The translations under genes and the position numbers were made by a program. A DNA stretch of 64,000 bases from Rosellinia necatrix (lineage: Eukaryota > Ascomycota > Sordariomycetes > Xylariales > Xylariaceae), in contig JAGYVD010000005.1 of the NCBI GenBank assembly GCA_021209875.1, positions 3,138,001 through 3,202,000 of the forward strand. The letters are read 5' to 3'. Every line of letters starts with the position of its first letter. The stretch's first letter is position 1. Positions 10,690 through 22,861 of the stretch are shown here, piece by piece. A model generated the notes under the pieces. It did not search any database and had not been told where the DNA came from. It worked only from the letters and a program-made list of their open reading frames with translations.

Positions 10690-11740
10690 ACATTTAGACG
10701 GCAAGGTTTTCTCGATCCTTTTCTTATGACCTCGCGTTATCCAAAACTACTATACTACGCCGTTAAATCACTCTCGAACATGGTCACGTCAATTGGTCCC
10801 AATGCGAGTTGCCCGAATATCATATCCTTTAGGCACACAGATGTCTCTCTCTTTAAGACGTCTAAGCTGAAGTCCATGTTCGAAAACTCTTGCTACAGGG
10901 ATTGCCTGAGCTCCAAGGCCCTTTTCTCGGAAAATTGGTGTAGTAGAATTCGTACCTCATAGGATAACACCTCGACACCTCGTCTCAGTTATGATAGAGT
11001 CAAGGGGAAATCGCCTAGCAATCAACTTGAAGGTCGCGAACGTGAACTCAGCAGTCAATTCATTTTAGACCAAGCGTTCCTATCAGGCCATTTTAATAAG
11101 GCATAAGCACCATGTCGTCCTTTTCGCTGCCCATCGGAATGAAGGACGCGGCCCGAAGTTTAGCGACTGCTTCGCCCAAACTTAACGTATTCTTGATCTT
11201 ATTTTCCAGGAGTGACATCAGAATGTTATCGGGGTCGTATAATGATATTATTAACAACACTTCTTTTGAAAACGAAGCAAACTCTTGGAATGATAGATTC
11301 GAAGTTGACGCTAGCGACTCCCATCCCCTGGGCCTTGTAGAACCATTGATCTCGTACCGAAACAGACGTCTAGCAGCCGAGTTTTTATTCAATAAATCGA
11401 GGAATTCTAAAGTAGACACGTCATATTCTCTCGTGAGTGACCAAGCTTGGCGCAAGGTCAATCGAAGGTTTCTGAGCGTTTTTCAAAGTGATTCGATAGT
11501 CAGTCACTCGGCGTCGGAAGCCTGAACCATGTAGGAATAGAGAACCCCAAACGTTTCAACGTTTTCCGCAGAAGACATAGCAGGTACGAAGACCTTATTC
11601 TGGGAGGGAATTCGTAGTAAAGACGAAAACCCCCTGTTTCTAGATATAAACAGTACAGGTCTATAACCACAGGTCGGGATGCAGAATCTTATCCTATCGG
11701 CAATATGTTCTCTGTCGGCGTCATCAACGATCATGACCCG
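10690..11740 (-). pseudogene. decayed NB-ARC/STAND (NLR-like) gene fragment
   Basis: From 11734 down to 11093 one minus-strand frame reads 214 codons with two internal TGA stops. A third TGA lies just upstream of MIVDDAD in the same frame. The order of motifs is that of fungal NB-ARC proteins: a Walker-B-like MIVDDADRE, then RPVLFISRNRG (sensor), then LTLRQAWSLTREYDVSTLEFLDLL (the helical part usually reading LPLAL.QA), then IISLYDPDNI, then LRAASFIP and DDMVLM (winged-helix end). Farther down (about 10690-10990) broken frames hold helix-like phrases such as LELRQSL and LALGPIDVTMFES that could be TPR debris. No P-loop start was found. Such proteins act in heterokaryon incompatibility or pathogen sensing. 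Family call is moderate; the decay is clear. Confidence 0.55.
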
Positions 11741-14556
11741 TCTTCCTATTATTCATCCAACAGCAATCGAGTCATAGCAGAAACTACTGTTGGCTTTGTA
11801 TCGCCCGCGATCGCAATTCCTGGCTTGGTTGGAACGACTATCCACGCAATCCGGTACCTTTCAAACAAACTTCAATCGGTCTCTACTTCGCCAGAGTCGA
11901 TGAAGGTCGAAGCTGTCATTATTGCTGCTTTCTGTGGATCATTTCAGAAGATATCGCGGATTTCATTAAATAGCTGAACCCGCACTGCGGGCTACTGTAC
12001 GGGGATTACCAGATTCGCTTCGCTACCATCTCCTAGAAATAGAAAAACAAGTTAACCAGCTAAAAAGGCCGCGGGACCCATTGGCCCTGCCGAAGAGAGC
12101 ACCGAAGCCATTGAAGCCATTGTGTTGGGGCTGCAGGAGTTAGTATACACAAAGCAGGTCTCTAGAACGTTGTCATACAGGCTAGAGTTCTATCCTAGCC
12201 AGTTCTGTCACATAGGGCAGAGCATTTAATTGGAAATTTTGCTGGCTCGTATCGCTCGGTGTGGCTTCGCAACTTCAAGCGTGAATTGACCAGAAACTTG
12301 CATTATAGAAGAGAATGCGGGCAGGGCGTGCGATCGCACTGCTTTTCTCGCCTATCGTCTGCATTTCATGAACGTACCTGGCGCTGCTTAGGCTTGCAGG
12401 GTTCCAGGCAATAGCCTCACTCTTGGAGCCCACTCGTAGCGGTTTATCGGGGTTCCATTACCCTGCCATTGCCCTGCCATGATCGGAGCCGCTTTTCTGA
12501 TAGATTGGCAGTATGTCCGAACTGACCCGGTGTCGCGTCGTGAAGCGTACCGTGATTAGATCATGACCATATACCAACACGCGGGGCGCCAAGTAGTGCC
12601 CGGTAGTGTAGCGGAGGCAAGGCACAACTCGGACACCGTATATATAGCCTCGGGGTCTACCTCCTCGAGATTGGGTACTGGAAATCCTTCGTTGTATATA
12701 ACGGAAACGATCCGGATTTATCCCAGACGCTCCGGGAGGCAAAAGACGGCCAGAGAGCAACCAATAAACATATTAGCGAGACAATGTCGGATCCTCACAC
12801 GGAGCAAAGCATATTCGTTAGCCTTGCAGTTAACAGGCCGGCATGTGAAATGAGCGGAGTCCGTTCGAAGTTGGTCATCTAGTGTCTGACGCGCATCGGA
12901 AAGGGGTTCGGGAACATGCTCAAATCCGTTGACAGTTCCGGCCCAGGCTGGGGTCAACGAAGGATATCGTTTGTTGAAGGGATTGGGAGACTGTTGATAG
13001 AGGCCATCACTATGGGAAGTGGTATCTATAACAGACTAGGCAGCATAAACTTAGCATTCGTCTGAATTCTTGTGGAGCAGTTGAAGATGTTGGATCAGTA
13101 GAGAGATGACTACCTCTATCTAGGATTTGCGGGCACGCGGCGTGATTAGAGGTTCGGGCCGTTGTTAGCGTTTGTTGCTAACTAACGGTGCGATTAGTCA
13201 GTTAACCAGTAAGCCAGTTAATGGTGGTATATGGATAAAAGGTCACACATGGCGGCATGTTTTTAAGTTGGATGAGCAATGCATGTATTATCGGTCCGTC
13301 GTGTAATATAACTGCTTCGGGATTGGACAGAGCAAATTTTCAAGTTGGCAGCTCTGCTTACCAAGTACGAAGTGCAGACGTTGACGTGCATACGTGACTT
13401 ACCTAGATTGTGGTGGGGGGGTGGCAAGGGGCATGTTCCGCCGAGGTACCGAGGTTGTGTGCATGTTCCAACGAACCTTAATACCATCTGGCATACATAC
13501 ATAGTACTCCTTAGATCGGCCGTTGTTAACTCCGCCGCCCATTGTTATTGTTACGCTAGTATCAATTATCCGAGTCTAATAATAATTTTCGGTCCAGCCA
13601 CAACGGTTTTGTTTCAATAGTCACAGATATCTCCACAATACGCGACGTCAGTTTTCTAATGTATGCATACCTACATCCTCATACCTTTCATCACCAGTCA
13701 GCTATCGAAACTTTGTGAGGCTCATTCAGGTAAATCGACAGCAATGAGCCCAATCTAATAAACTCTGAAGTTCCAAGGAGTGACTATGTGACTAAGGCCT
13801 TGCATGGAAATATAAGAATGGAGGGGCATGTTGGTTCGGGTAGCAAAAAGTAAAGCGAAAGAAAGAAAGAAAGAATAATTCCCGTCGTCGGAGTGATAAG
13901 GATCCCGCATCGGGATTCGCGCCTAGGGTAGTTATGCGCGGGGCTAAGACTCCGCTAAGTTAACCTCGCATTCCGGCCAGATTCCGGCCAGATTCCGGCT
14001 TAAGTAACTACTAACCAAAAACGGATAAAAGGCTCTGAAACGAAGGGGAAAAAATCGTTTCTCTACTCCACCTAAAACCTCCACTTAACCTAATAGGGGG
14101 AGTACTTGTATACTTTTGGGCAACTTTTGTTAGTGTTTGTCGTCATCGCTGAATCGCAACCGGTATCCTCTACTCAGTACCAAGACACGAAAAGGCGAAA
14201 GAGCGACTCACTCGTTCGATCTGGTCATCATGTCCGATCTGATTTTTAATGCCATCCCGTTGGCCGAGGCCCTTGGCCGGGTTGGCAAGGTAGTTCTTTC
14301 TCGAAGACTGGAGTTTTTCCTTTATGAACCCATCAATGCCTCTTTCGCCACTAATAAACTTACCCAGCATCTTGAACATCTTAAGTATCTATCGAACACT
14401 AATACAAACTCTAGTCATCCATATACGCCTTATTCGATATAAACTCGCAGAGATATCGGTACTTCATCAGGGTGAATTATAAAATTAGAGAAAACACCCA
14501 CAAGACCTCATTCTCCGAACGGCCTTGGAATTACGAACCGGCCACAAACACAGAAG

Positions 14557-16582
14557 ATGAACGTCGATAATATCGACCGCGAGTTCATGATGGCAGAGGG
14601 CGGTGCGCTCCCGGAGGCCAGCCCGACGCACCGAAGAACTAGCAACGAGGTGGAGCGCGTCATCTCAGCCTCTTCGGTGCTGACAGCATCGTCGAGCGAA
14701 AGCGGCAGTGCTGTCGCCTATCGCCGCCCGGTCAACTTGGGCCGGGTCCCTACATCTCACGATCTCGAGAGGCACACTACGGAGCTGAGCCGGATACACA
14801 CGGCGCTGAGCCAGCATAACAGCACCGTTGGGCGTGATCCCAATTCCAGGAGCCGGGATGAGGGGAAACCTCTTCCTGCTTTTGGTGGAGGGAAACCTCT
14901 TCCACCACAGCTACCGGATCGCGAAGCCTATGTCGTCGAGTTTGATGGCCCCGACGACCCTTTCCATCCCCAGAATTGGCCCCTTGGGAAAAAGTAAGTC
15001 TCAATGCTCTCGTAAAATAATATCGGTAGAGTCGCTAACGCTGGTCACTCGTTAGGATGCTGACGGCTGGCATACTCGGCTATACAACAGTAACGTCGGC
15101 CTTTACCTCTTCCATATTCTCCGCTGCCATCCCCAAAGTGAGTCAGGAATTCGGCATCAGCAAGGAAGTCGGCACATTGGGCGTTTCACTCTTTGTTCTC
15201 GGGTTCGCGACGGGGCCTATAATCTGGGCACCCCTATCAGAGTTGAAGGGTCGGCGTCTACCCATTCTGATAGCTATGTTCGGTTTTTCCATCTTCACCA
15301 TTTCGTGTGCCGTAGCCAAGGATTTACAAACGCTACTTATATGCCGGTTCTTCGCCGGTTTCTTTGGAGCCTCGCCCCTGACTATCGTCGGTGCCGTATT
15401 CTCAGATATGTTCAACAACGCAACCCGAGGTATCGCGATCACACTCTTCTCCATGGGCGTGTTCACCGGCCCGCTTTTAGCACCTTTTATCGGAGGTTTC
15501 ATTGTTGAGTCGTATCTCGGCTGGCGCTGGACGATGTACATCACATCTTTCATGGGGTTCTTCGCATTTACCCTCGACTTGCTGTTGATGAATGAGACCT
15601 ACCCCCCTGTCGTCCTCGTCCAGAAGGCCGCCGAACTTCGCCGCCGTACCCTAAACTGGGGTATCCATGCTAAACAGGAGGAAATCGAAATTGACTTGAA
15701 GGAGCTCATCCAGAAGAATTTCACTCGACCCATGAGGCTGCTTTTCTTAGAGCCTATCGTCACTTTACTATCCATCTATATGGCTTTCATTTACGGCCTC
15801 CTCTATCTATTTTTGACCGCTTATCCTATTGTCTTCCAAGGTATCTATGGCTTCAATGCTGGCCAGTCGGGTCTGGCCTTCTTGGGTATGGTTATCGGTC
15901 AGCTCTTTGCTGGCATAACTGTGCTTCTTACGCAACCATGGTACCAACGCAAACTTGCTGCCAATAATGGAATTCCAATTCCAGAATGGCGCCTTCCTGT
16001 TGTCATCGCTGGTGGTGTCGCTTTCACTGGGGGGTTATTCTGGTTTGGCTATTCTTCGAAACCCGACACGCACTGGATCGTACCCACTGCGTCTGGCCTT
16101 CTCAGTGGCTTCGGTCTTTTAACTATCTTCCTGCAATCCCTCAACTATCTAGTTGATGCCTATCTCATGTTGTAAGTTTCATCTAACCCCCTCTCCTAAT
16201 CGATCTCTAAATTAACATCTCTTTTAGTGCCGCCTCGGCTATCGCCGCCAACACGTTCCTCCGTTCCCTCTTTGGAGCTGCCTTCCCCCTGTTTGCTACC
16301 TATTTGTTCAACGGACTTGGTATTCAATGGGCCTCCACTCTTTTGGGAGCCATTGCTGCCGTTCTAGTGCCGATTCCTGTACTATTCTACCTGTACGGAC
16401 ACAAGATTCGTGCGAAAAGCGCCTACGCCCCCACGTCGATTGGGAATATGCCCGAGCCTACGGCCAAAATCTCGAGTCCCGACTCTGACCGGGATGGGTG
16501 GGAAGAAACAAAAGAAGAGGTGGACCCCGCGGCTGCTTCTAACGCTCCGAGGAGGACAGGAAGCAACACTGAATATGCCTAA
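14557..16582 (+). CDS. MFS drug/polyamine H+ antiporter (DHA1 family), long N-terminal tail
   Basis: Predicted plasma-membrane exporter. Exons 14557-14993, 15056-16171 and 16228-16582 join to 635 aa. Both donors read GTAAGT and acceptors are TTAG. A Ser-rich, probably phosphorylated cytosolic tail of about 145 residues leads to [14 protein letters not shown], the PxNWP entry to helix 1. Helices follow with motif A as [13 protein letters not shown], then [29 protein letters not shown], the late signature [30 protein letters not shown], and a closing [17 protein letters not shown] with an acidic tail. This architecture is that of the Flu1/Tpo and mycotoxin-pump group. It is not a close duplicate of the minus-strand DHA1 gene at 1000-2783. 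Substrate unknown. Confidence 0.92.
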
Positions 16583-17577
16583 GAGATCATTTCTGGGAAC
16601 TATATATTAATGACTGCATTGCTTGGCGTTCTGTTGATAAAATCGGTGTTTGCATCGGATAGAGAACGGAGGATTCAGTTGCATCTATGGAGGTTTAATT
16701 ACAGAGGAGTAGATTTACTACCCCAAGGTACGACTGGATGGATGGCAGCTTATCCGCCGTCCACATTAAATAATGAAATAATGACTGAAGAATCTAAAAC
16801 GAAGAACCCCACTGGTGTGAACGTGTAGCGTCTTCCTCATATTAGTATCTGGCTGAACGAGGCCCCTACAGAATGAGCGGCGGTATTTTTCATCTTATTT
16901 TTCTCTTATTATAAATACAGCCTTCGCCTTTTAGTATTATTCTATCACACCGCCAATCTGAATAGCAAACCCTCGGACGTACCATTTTATGAGCCCCCAA
17001 ATTTCATCACTTGTATGCTTACAAATTGAAATGTATTCATTCGAAAATCAACGCATGTGTACCTAATATCGAGAGGGCCCCTTGGAGATGATCTACCTCG
17101 ACCACGATTCTCCACATTCCCGCCATTTTTACGTCGTAACAAAGATCGACTCATTCATTTCACACACATATTTTACCTCTACCCTCCTCTACGCCTCAGC
17201 GCGATCGTATGCATTTCTAATACACCGACCGAGAATCTCACTTACGTTTAATCCTCACTCAGCGACCCCATATTCGTGGAGCGATTCCAGTGTCAGTGGA
17301 TATATATATATATAAGTAAGCTAACACAACACCGCCCCCGCCTTGCAGTCAAACCCCGCGCGCCCTTCATAGACGGATAGGCCAGGTGAGATGCCCTTTC
17401 TAGAAAGCCGAAGCTGTCTCTGCTTACCAAGCCGATCTGCGAGTCTCTTGTATAAAATACAACAACGAGCGTGTTTAATTTAGGGGTGCTAACAACAATC
17501 CCCAGCTCCCGAGTCACGACATAAAAAAAAGAGACAATAAAAAAAGGGAAAAAGGAGAAAAAAAAAAGGAAAAAGAG
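16583..17577. other. intergenic DNA
   Basis: AT-rich spacer between two plus-strand genes. It contains a short (TA)n run at about 17300-17315 and an A/G-rich leader at 17521-17577 immediately before the next start codon. Small open frames have no recognisable features. Confidence 0.5.
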
Positions 17578-18378
17578 ATGACCAGCGAAACACAACAGGA
17601 GCCCAAGCCCAGCGGCACTTACGAGGCCGGCTGTCACTGCGGTTACATTAAGTTTTCGTTCACCCTCTACCCCGGCCTAGACGAGTACAAGGTCATGCAA
17701 TGCAACTGCTCTGCCTGCGTCCGGTTCGGGTATTGGCTTGTTTGTGAGTTTTCTCCTTGTGTCTTTTATTTTACCTCATGCGAGTTTCTTTTTTTTTCTC
17801 TTCACCCTTTGAGGATGAAAGTGTATTGTATTAGGTGAAGAGAGGGTGTAAGCCACGGAACATCGTGTGAGAGGGAGAATCTGCCAAAAAAAAAAAAAAA
17901 AAAAATAGGCGCGTGTGGAATGTGTAAACCGAGTACGGAGAAGATGAGATGGAGGTGGTGGGATTGAGAAAAGAGTATATGTGCTTACACCGACGACGCC
18001 CCCGCAGACCCCGATGCCAGGGACGTCGTCTGGCACAACGACGGCCGCGAGCGCTGCGCCAACTACCGGTTCAACACGAAGCAGAAGGACCAGATGTTCT
18101 GCCCCAAGTGCGGCGCGAGCCTCGGGATCGATTTTCGGGAGGTCAAGACGCCGCACCAGTACGGCTTCAGTGTAAGCTCCTCGCCCTCCCCCTTTTCGTT
18201 GATTTCCCTGACGAGTTCCCCGTGTTCTCCCCCCCTTCCCCGTGATCAGGTACGTACGATCTACGGTGTCGACCTCGACAAGCTCCTCTTCCAACAAGGA
18301 GACGGCATCAACACGGTGGCGCCGGCCGGAGATCTCTCAGGGCACTACTGGGACGAGGAGAAGCAGGAGATGAAGTGA
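17578..18378 (+). CDS. CENP-V/GFA domain zinc protein
   Basis: Small protein of the GFA family (named after the bacterial glutathione-dependent formaldehyde-activating enzyme). Exons 17578-17743, 18008-18171 and 18250-18378 join to 152 aa. Zinc-binding cysteines are in GCHCG near residue 20, CNCSAC near 43 and FCPKCGASLG around 90, the expected two-zinc pattern. The first splice rebuilds WLVYPDARDVVWH, as in other fungal members. Intron 1 (264 bases) carries a T-rich stretch and a 20-base A run. Most fungal members have unknown substrates, so the formaldehyde link is only by family name. The gene follows the DHA1 gene on the same strand but with its own 1-kb spacer. Confidence 0.85.
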
Positions 18379-19304
18379 CGGCGAGAAATAATCATGGGGA
18401 TTTCAGCCGGCGAGTGTGTAGAGCGTTGGCAACACGAATGTCATGTTCCTAGGAGTATACGTACCGAAGATCTAGAATGAATAATGATATGATGGATGTG
18501 GCGTTGTGACGATGCGGATGATATTGGAACGTTTCAGTCTAAGTTGGTATATTCTGGGGATATAGCAACAGAAAAATGATCTGTCTGGTCTTGGTATATA
18601 ACAAAATAGGTGGCACTCAAAACTTGAGGCGGCAGGCGAACACTTGGTTGTGATAGTCCAGATTGAGATAAAGCGAATAATATAAACCTCACAGTATACA
18701 CGAAAGCCGATCTATTGACAGTATTCAAAACGACTATATTGAACAGCCATAGTTACATACCTGGTAGGCAGTACGAGGTATTCGGGAACCTTCCTGGGCT
18801 CCTCTTATATACTACGTCTATTAGATATGCTACGCGGTATCCAGATGCCCGACTTCCTTTGATCAAGTACTACCCTAAACATGTAAGTCACCTTAATAGA
18901 AATACGATGGAGTGCCTTGCTGTTTGTAGCGAGATTCAAGATAGAGTATACAATTAGAGACGAGCTAATGGCCCACGTGGTATTCGTGTCTAATTAATTA
19001 GGAGAAATAATAATATGTCACTGATGACGCTCAAGGGGTTTATAGCGGAAGTAAGGTGTTTCTTGCGATTGTTTACATGTGGCTTAACTAACTCGGAAAC
19101 TTGCTCCGGAAGGCGCGCCACGTACTATGACACTCCAGCGAACAAGACATTGGTTTACACTCCTACTACATAAGGTAGGCAATGATGCAGATGGGGATAC
19201 ACGTTCGTCCGTAGTATCAGACGATGCGATGTTGGCAAACAGGGAGCTTTGATTTATGGCTCTTGGCGTTATCCATTTGAGAGTCACGGGATAGATTCGA
19301 TTGT
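18379..19304. other. intergenic DNA between convergent genes
   Basis: Separates the GFA gene and trpE, which converge, so only terminators are expected here. No coding or repeat signal was recognised. Confidence 0.5.
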
Positions 19305-21074
19305 CTAGGCCTTCTGCCGTTTGGCGTAGAGGTTCTCGGCTGATGCGATGCAATCCACGTTTGCGCGTAGCTTGTTCACGGTTTCCGTCCATTCCTCATA
19401 CTCATCCGAGTCGAAGACGATACCGCCTCCTGTTAACATCACAGATTAGTCACGAATGCAAATGCGACTAAGGATGCTCGGCATCGGAGGTTAGTTTCAC
19501 GACCAACTCACCGGCTTGCAGGTAGGCAGACCCGTCCTTAACCATCATCGTGCGCAAGGCTATGCATGTGTCCATGGCGCCCTCTCTTTCGGTACCCTGG
19601 GCATCTACGCTGCCGTACCCAAAATAGCCGACGGCGCCGGCATAGATCCCCCTCTTCTCCTGTTCCAGCTCGGCAATCAGTTCCATGGCTCGGACCTTGG
19701 GGGCACCCGAGACAGTGCCGGCGGGGAAGATGGAGCGGAAAGCGTCGAAACGGGTTTGGCCGGGGCGCAGGACGCCCGATACCTGAGAGACCAGGTGCTG
19801 GACATGGCTGAACTTCTCAACCACCATGAGGCGGTCGACTCGTGTCGTCAACGGGTCGCAGACGCGGTTGACGTCGTTCCGGGCGAGGTCGACAAGCATG
19901 ACATGCTCGGCGCGATCTTTGAGGGAGGACCGTAGTTCGTTGGCGAGCCTCTCGTCCTCTTCCGGCGTCTTGCCACGCTTCACCGTCCCGGCGATGGGGT
20001 GTGTGATGATGCGGCCGTCTTCCTCTTTTACCAGTAGTTCGGGCGAGGCGCCCACAATCTGGAAGTCTCGGCAGTTTACGTAGAACAGGTAGGGCGACGG
20101 GTTCACCGTGCGTAGGTAGCGGTATATGTTGAAGGGATGAAGGGAGGTGGGGCGCTTGAGCCGTCGCGATGGCACGGCCTGAATGATGTCGCCGGCAACA
20201 ATGTGCTTCTTCAGTTCGGTGACGTGTTTCTCGTACCCGGCCTGGTCGATGTTGCGTTCGTATTCTTGGCCTAGCACGATGGGCTGTTGAACGGGAATAG
20301 GTATTTCGGGTGCGATGAGGACATCGATAAGCTCGCGAATGACGGCGGTGGCCTTTTCGTACTCCTCACGCAAGGCGGCGAGGTCGTCGGGGACGTGGAG
20401 GTATGTAATGACCTTGACAATGCCGAAGAAGCTGTCGAAGGCGACGATGGTGTCGAATAGCATGAACAGCGACTCGGGAATGCCGAGCGGATCCCTCATC
20501 GGCCGGGCCGTCTTGGGCTCGAAGTATCGCACGCAGTCATATCCGACATAGCCAATCGCGCCACCGGTCAGCGGCGGCAGCCGGAGATTCGGCACGTGGG
20601 CGACCACCCGTTCCGCCAACTCCTTCTCCAGACCCGGCAGGGGATCTATGGACCCCCCATGGCCCTCCCCCGTCGTGATGATCTTCCGTGGCCCCGCGCC
20701 GACAAAGCTATACCGCCCGACCTTTTCCGTGGCCGCGCTTTCGTAGAGGAAGGAGAATTCGGATTTGGAATGGGCTGATACCTTGAGGTAGGCGGCCGAG
20801 GGCGTAATTAGATCGGCGGATATTTGGCCATATAGGGGCACGAGGTTGGGCCTCTTCGAATTCTGGGGAGGTGGCTGGGAGAGTAGCTCTTGGACCGTTT
20901 CGAGCGACGGCAGAATGACATCCTGTTATGCACATCCATGCAAACGCGATTAGTCATTCTTCCTTCCTTGGAGCTGGGAGAGCTAGGAGAGCTGGGAGAG
21001 CTGGGAGAGCTGGGAGAGTTGGGAGGGAGTGAATGTCGTAGTCGAGAGGGCATAGTTCCTACTGGTTGTGTCAT
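19305..21074 (-). CDS. trpE: anthranilate synthase component I
   Basis: First committed step of tryptophan synthesis: chorismate plus ammonia (from the glutamine amidotransferase partner) to anthranilate. Exons 21074-21063 (12 bases, MTQP), 20922-19512 and 19429-19305 join to 515 aa. The regulatory N-domain shows FLYESA and GRYSFVGAGPR. The chorismate-binding C-domain has GDIIQAVPSRRL, PIAGTVKRGKTPEEDERL, DLARNDVNRVCDP, FPAGTVSGAPKVRAMELI, YAGAVGYFGY and finally AGGGIVFDSDEYEEW across the last intron. The start choice is an inference: reading without intron 1 is out of frame, and GTAGGA/CAG splicing gives MTQPDVILPSLETV, like other fungal TrpE starts. Intron 1 is 140 bases and contains a 9-base minisatellite. 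Yeast symbol TRP2. Confidence 0.95.
20970..21027 (-). repeat. 9-base minisatellite in trpE intron 1
   Basis: Six or so copies of AGCTGGGAG (plus strand), one with TAGG in place of TGGG, lie inside the proposed first intron. On the coding strand this is a pyrimidine-rich CTCCCAGCT array upstream of the acceptor. If translated it would give Ser-Pro repeats, but that frame does not join trpE. Confidence 0.85.
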
Positions 21075-21975
21075 TGTTGTTGATTGGTGGCTTCAGCGAG
21101 GGCTTGGTTGGTAGTATGGGATGAGGCAATTCGCCTCTCGGGGTCGGGGGGAAGTATACCTCTGTACAGCAGCTAGGTACCAGGTAGGTAGGTATTGCAC
21201 TATTAACTCACCCCGTCGTGGCTGCATCCCACCCTTCTGGACTACCTATGTCTCGATCATATTTAAGCTAAGTAGGCACTCCGAATTGCGGAACGCGGGG
21301 CAGCGATAGAAGTGTCATACAGTAATCTAAATACTTTTATACTGTGTACAGGTGTTGTATTAATATGCGAATACAGTGCGGAAAATGGCAAAGCAGCAAA
21401 GCAGGGATCAAAATACATTAACCGGTGCGGGAACCCCGAAATATCAGGCACCTGGTCCTATTCATATACGCTACACTAATCGAAACAGTCGATGGTGGGT
21501 ATTGCAAATTAGGGGTTTCCTCAGATGAATGCTCAAGGGGGAGGCGACAATATAATCAAAACACAACTTCAAGCTCCACCTAAGCATCCATCATAAAACT
21601 CGCGCCCACACGTATCCACGTATTTACGTATCCACGTATCCACGTATCCATGAATAGAATGTCTCATGGTCAATGACATTGCGAACAAAAATAATGTAGA
21701 ATCACCATATAACTGACTACCTGGGCATTGCTCACTCGCAACCGTCTCAGGCCCAGCCTAGCTAGTGGACTCAGGAAAGCCGATAGTTCGTCCAGGCTGT
21801 GTAATACGCCATAAAATCCCCAAGAAGTTGGTCTTCTGCCATCCGGCGCCGCGCGGTTTTTAATCCTTCATCGTGCATCCTTCAAACACATAATACCTCA
21901 TCCCTCGGTGGGCACCAACACACCCCCAAGCGCAATGGGCCGTCGTGTCATCGCGAGGCTGTATCGCCCCGCCCG
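21075..21975. other. intergenic DNA upstream of trpE
   Basis: Promoter side of trpE and 3' side of the next minus-strand gene. It holds a tandem CGTATCCA array at 21611-21650 and a TAGGTACC-type cluster near 21170-21195. A sequence close to the Cpc1/Gcn4 site occurs (GGACTCA near 21763), but it is not an exact TGACTCA and is not called. Confidence 0.5.
21611..21650. repeat. 8-base tandem repeat
   Basis: Four to five copies of CGTATCCA, one altered to CGTATTTA, in the trpE upstream region. Confidence 0.8.
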
Positions 21976-22861
21976 CTAGCTCTCGATCGCCAACGCCTTT
22001 GCGCCGACCAGCCTGGCGCCCGCGCCTTTGCCATCCGTGGTGACGACCCAATACTCGACTCTAGAGCCCCCCGTCGCGACCCGATAGACGCGCACATCGT
22101 TTCCCTTGCCGGCTTTGCGCACCGCGTCGAGGATCGCCTTATACTGCCCTTGGGTGTCCCAGTCTGCCGGGTCTTGTATCTCGATAGCCGCCGCCGAGGG
22201 CTCGGGGTGGCGTATCAAAGTCGCAAACTCCTCTATGTCGCGGCCGTACGTTAGCTGTCGTCTATACTTAATGGTGTAATAAATACCCCGCTCCGTGCGC
22301 GGGCCCGGGGGACATATGTCTCTCGCAAGACAGATAGAGCAAGGAGTAGTGTAAGCGGTAATGGGACGGCTATGGAGACGCACCTTCGTCGGGTAGTCCC
22401 TTGCCCCCCTCGTTCCAAGATAGGCACACCGGCACAAATGGTTCGTCGGCATCGCTCATGTAGAAGGCATCCTTAGTAGCCTCTTGGATCGCGGCGGGAA
22501 TGTTGGCCCCGTCGTCTGTCGCCTTGAACTCCTTTCTGCTGGTGCTTTGTGGTTTGGCGTAGCCCTCGTTGGGGTCCCGATTAGCCTTGTTGAGGAATGC
22601 CATGTAGTCCTCGTCCGACGCCATTCTGCGCGTTGCCGTAGTTGTAAAGGCGTGAAGTGAAGTACGTTTATGGGGGAGTTGTCCTCGCAAGCGTTCGTTT
22701 ACTCCAGGTATGACGCTATTACCTCCTCTAGACAAGGTGGGGAGAGCAGCGGAGGGTATGTTCGGGTTTTGCTGTGAAAAGTACCGTGGCGCCAGATTAC
22801 AATGTTGATTTCGGCAGTAGACTGTGGCTCGTCCCTGGCGGAAGAACAAGCGAAAGGTCAT
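21976..22861 (-). CDS. conserved fungal protein, probably mitochondrial, unknown function
   Basis: Two exons: 22861-22384 and 22232-21976, joining to 244 aa. The intron carries a CTAAC branch site and ends CATAG, and the junction reads LPDEEEFATLIRHPEP. The conserved core begins at Met codon 22624 (MASDEDYMAFLNKANRDP) and ends in VEYWVVTTDGKGAGARLVGAKALAIES, which I recognise as a conserved but unnamed fungal family. Upstream the frame stays open to 22999. The section from Met 22861 is rich in Arg, Ser and Phe with no acidic residues until just before the core (MTFRLFFRQGRATVYCRNQH, FTTTATRR), as in a mitochondrial presequence, which is why I chose 22861. A start at 22624 would give a 165-aa cytosolic form. 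Confidence 0.7.

Larger units (their letters stand above)
10282..14556. other. gene-poor spacer with STAND gene relic
   Basis: This 4.3-kb stretch has no intact gene. It contains a (TA)n run at 10342-10382 and the NB-ARC relic listed separately. About 13960-14000 holds three tandem copies of ATTCCGGCCAG or close variants. Open frames at 14137-14442 and elsewhere show no domain features. Its right part must hold the promoter of the transporter at 14557. Confidence 0.5.

Noticed and set aside
11705..11977. 90-codon plus-strand open frame over the NLR relic
   Set aside because: Opposite strand carries the NB-ARC motif order; this frame has none.
21755..21772. Cpc1/Gcn4-like site upstream of trpE
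   Set aside because: GGACTCA differs from TGACTCA; a single imperfect 7-mer is expected by chance.
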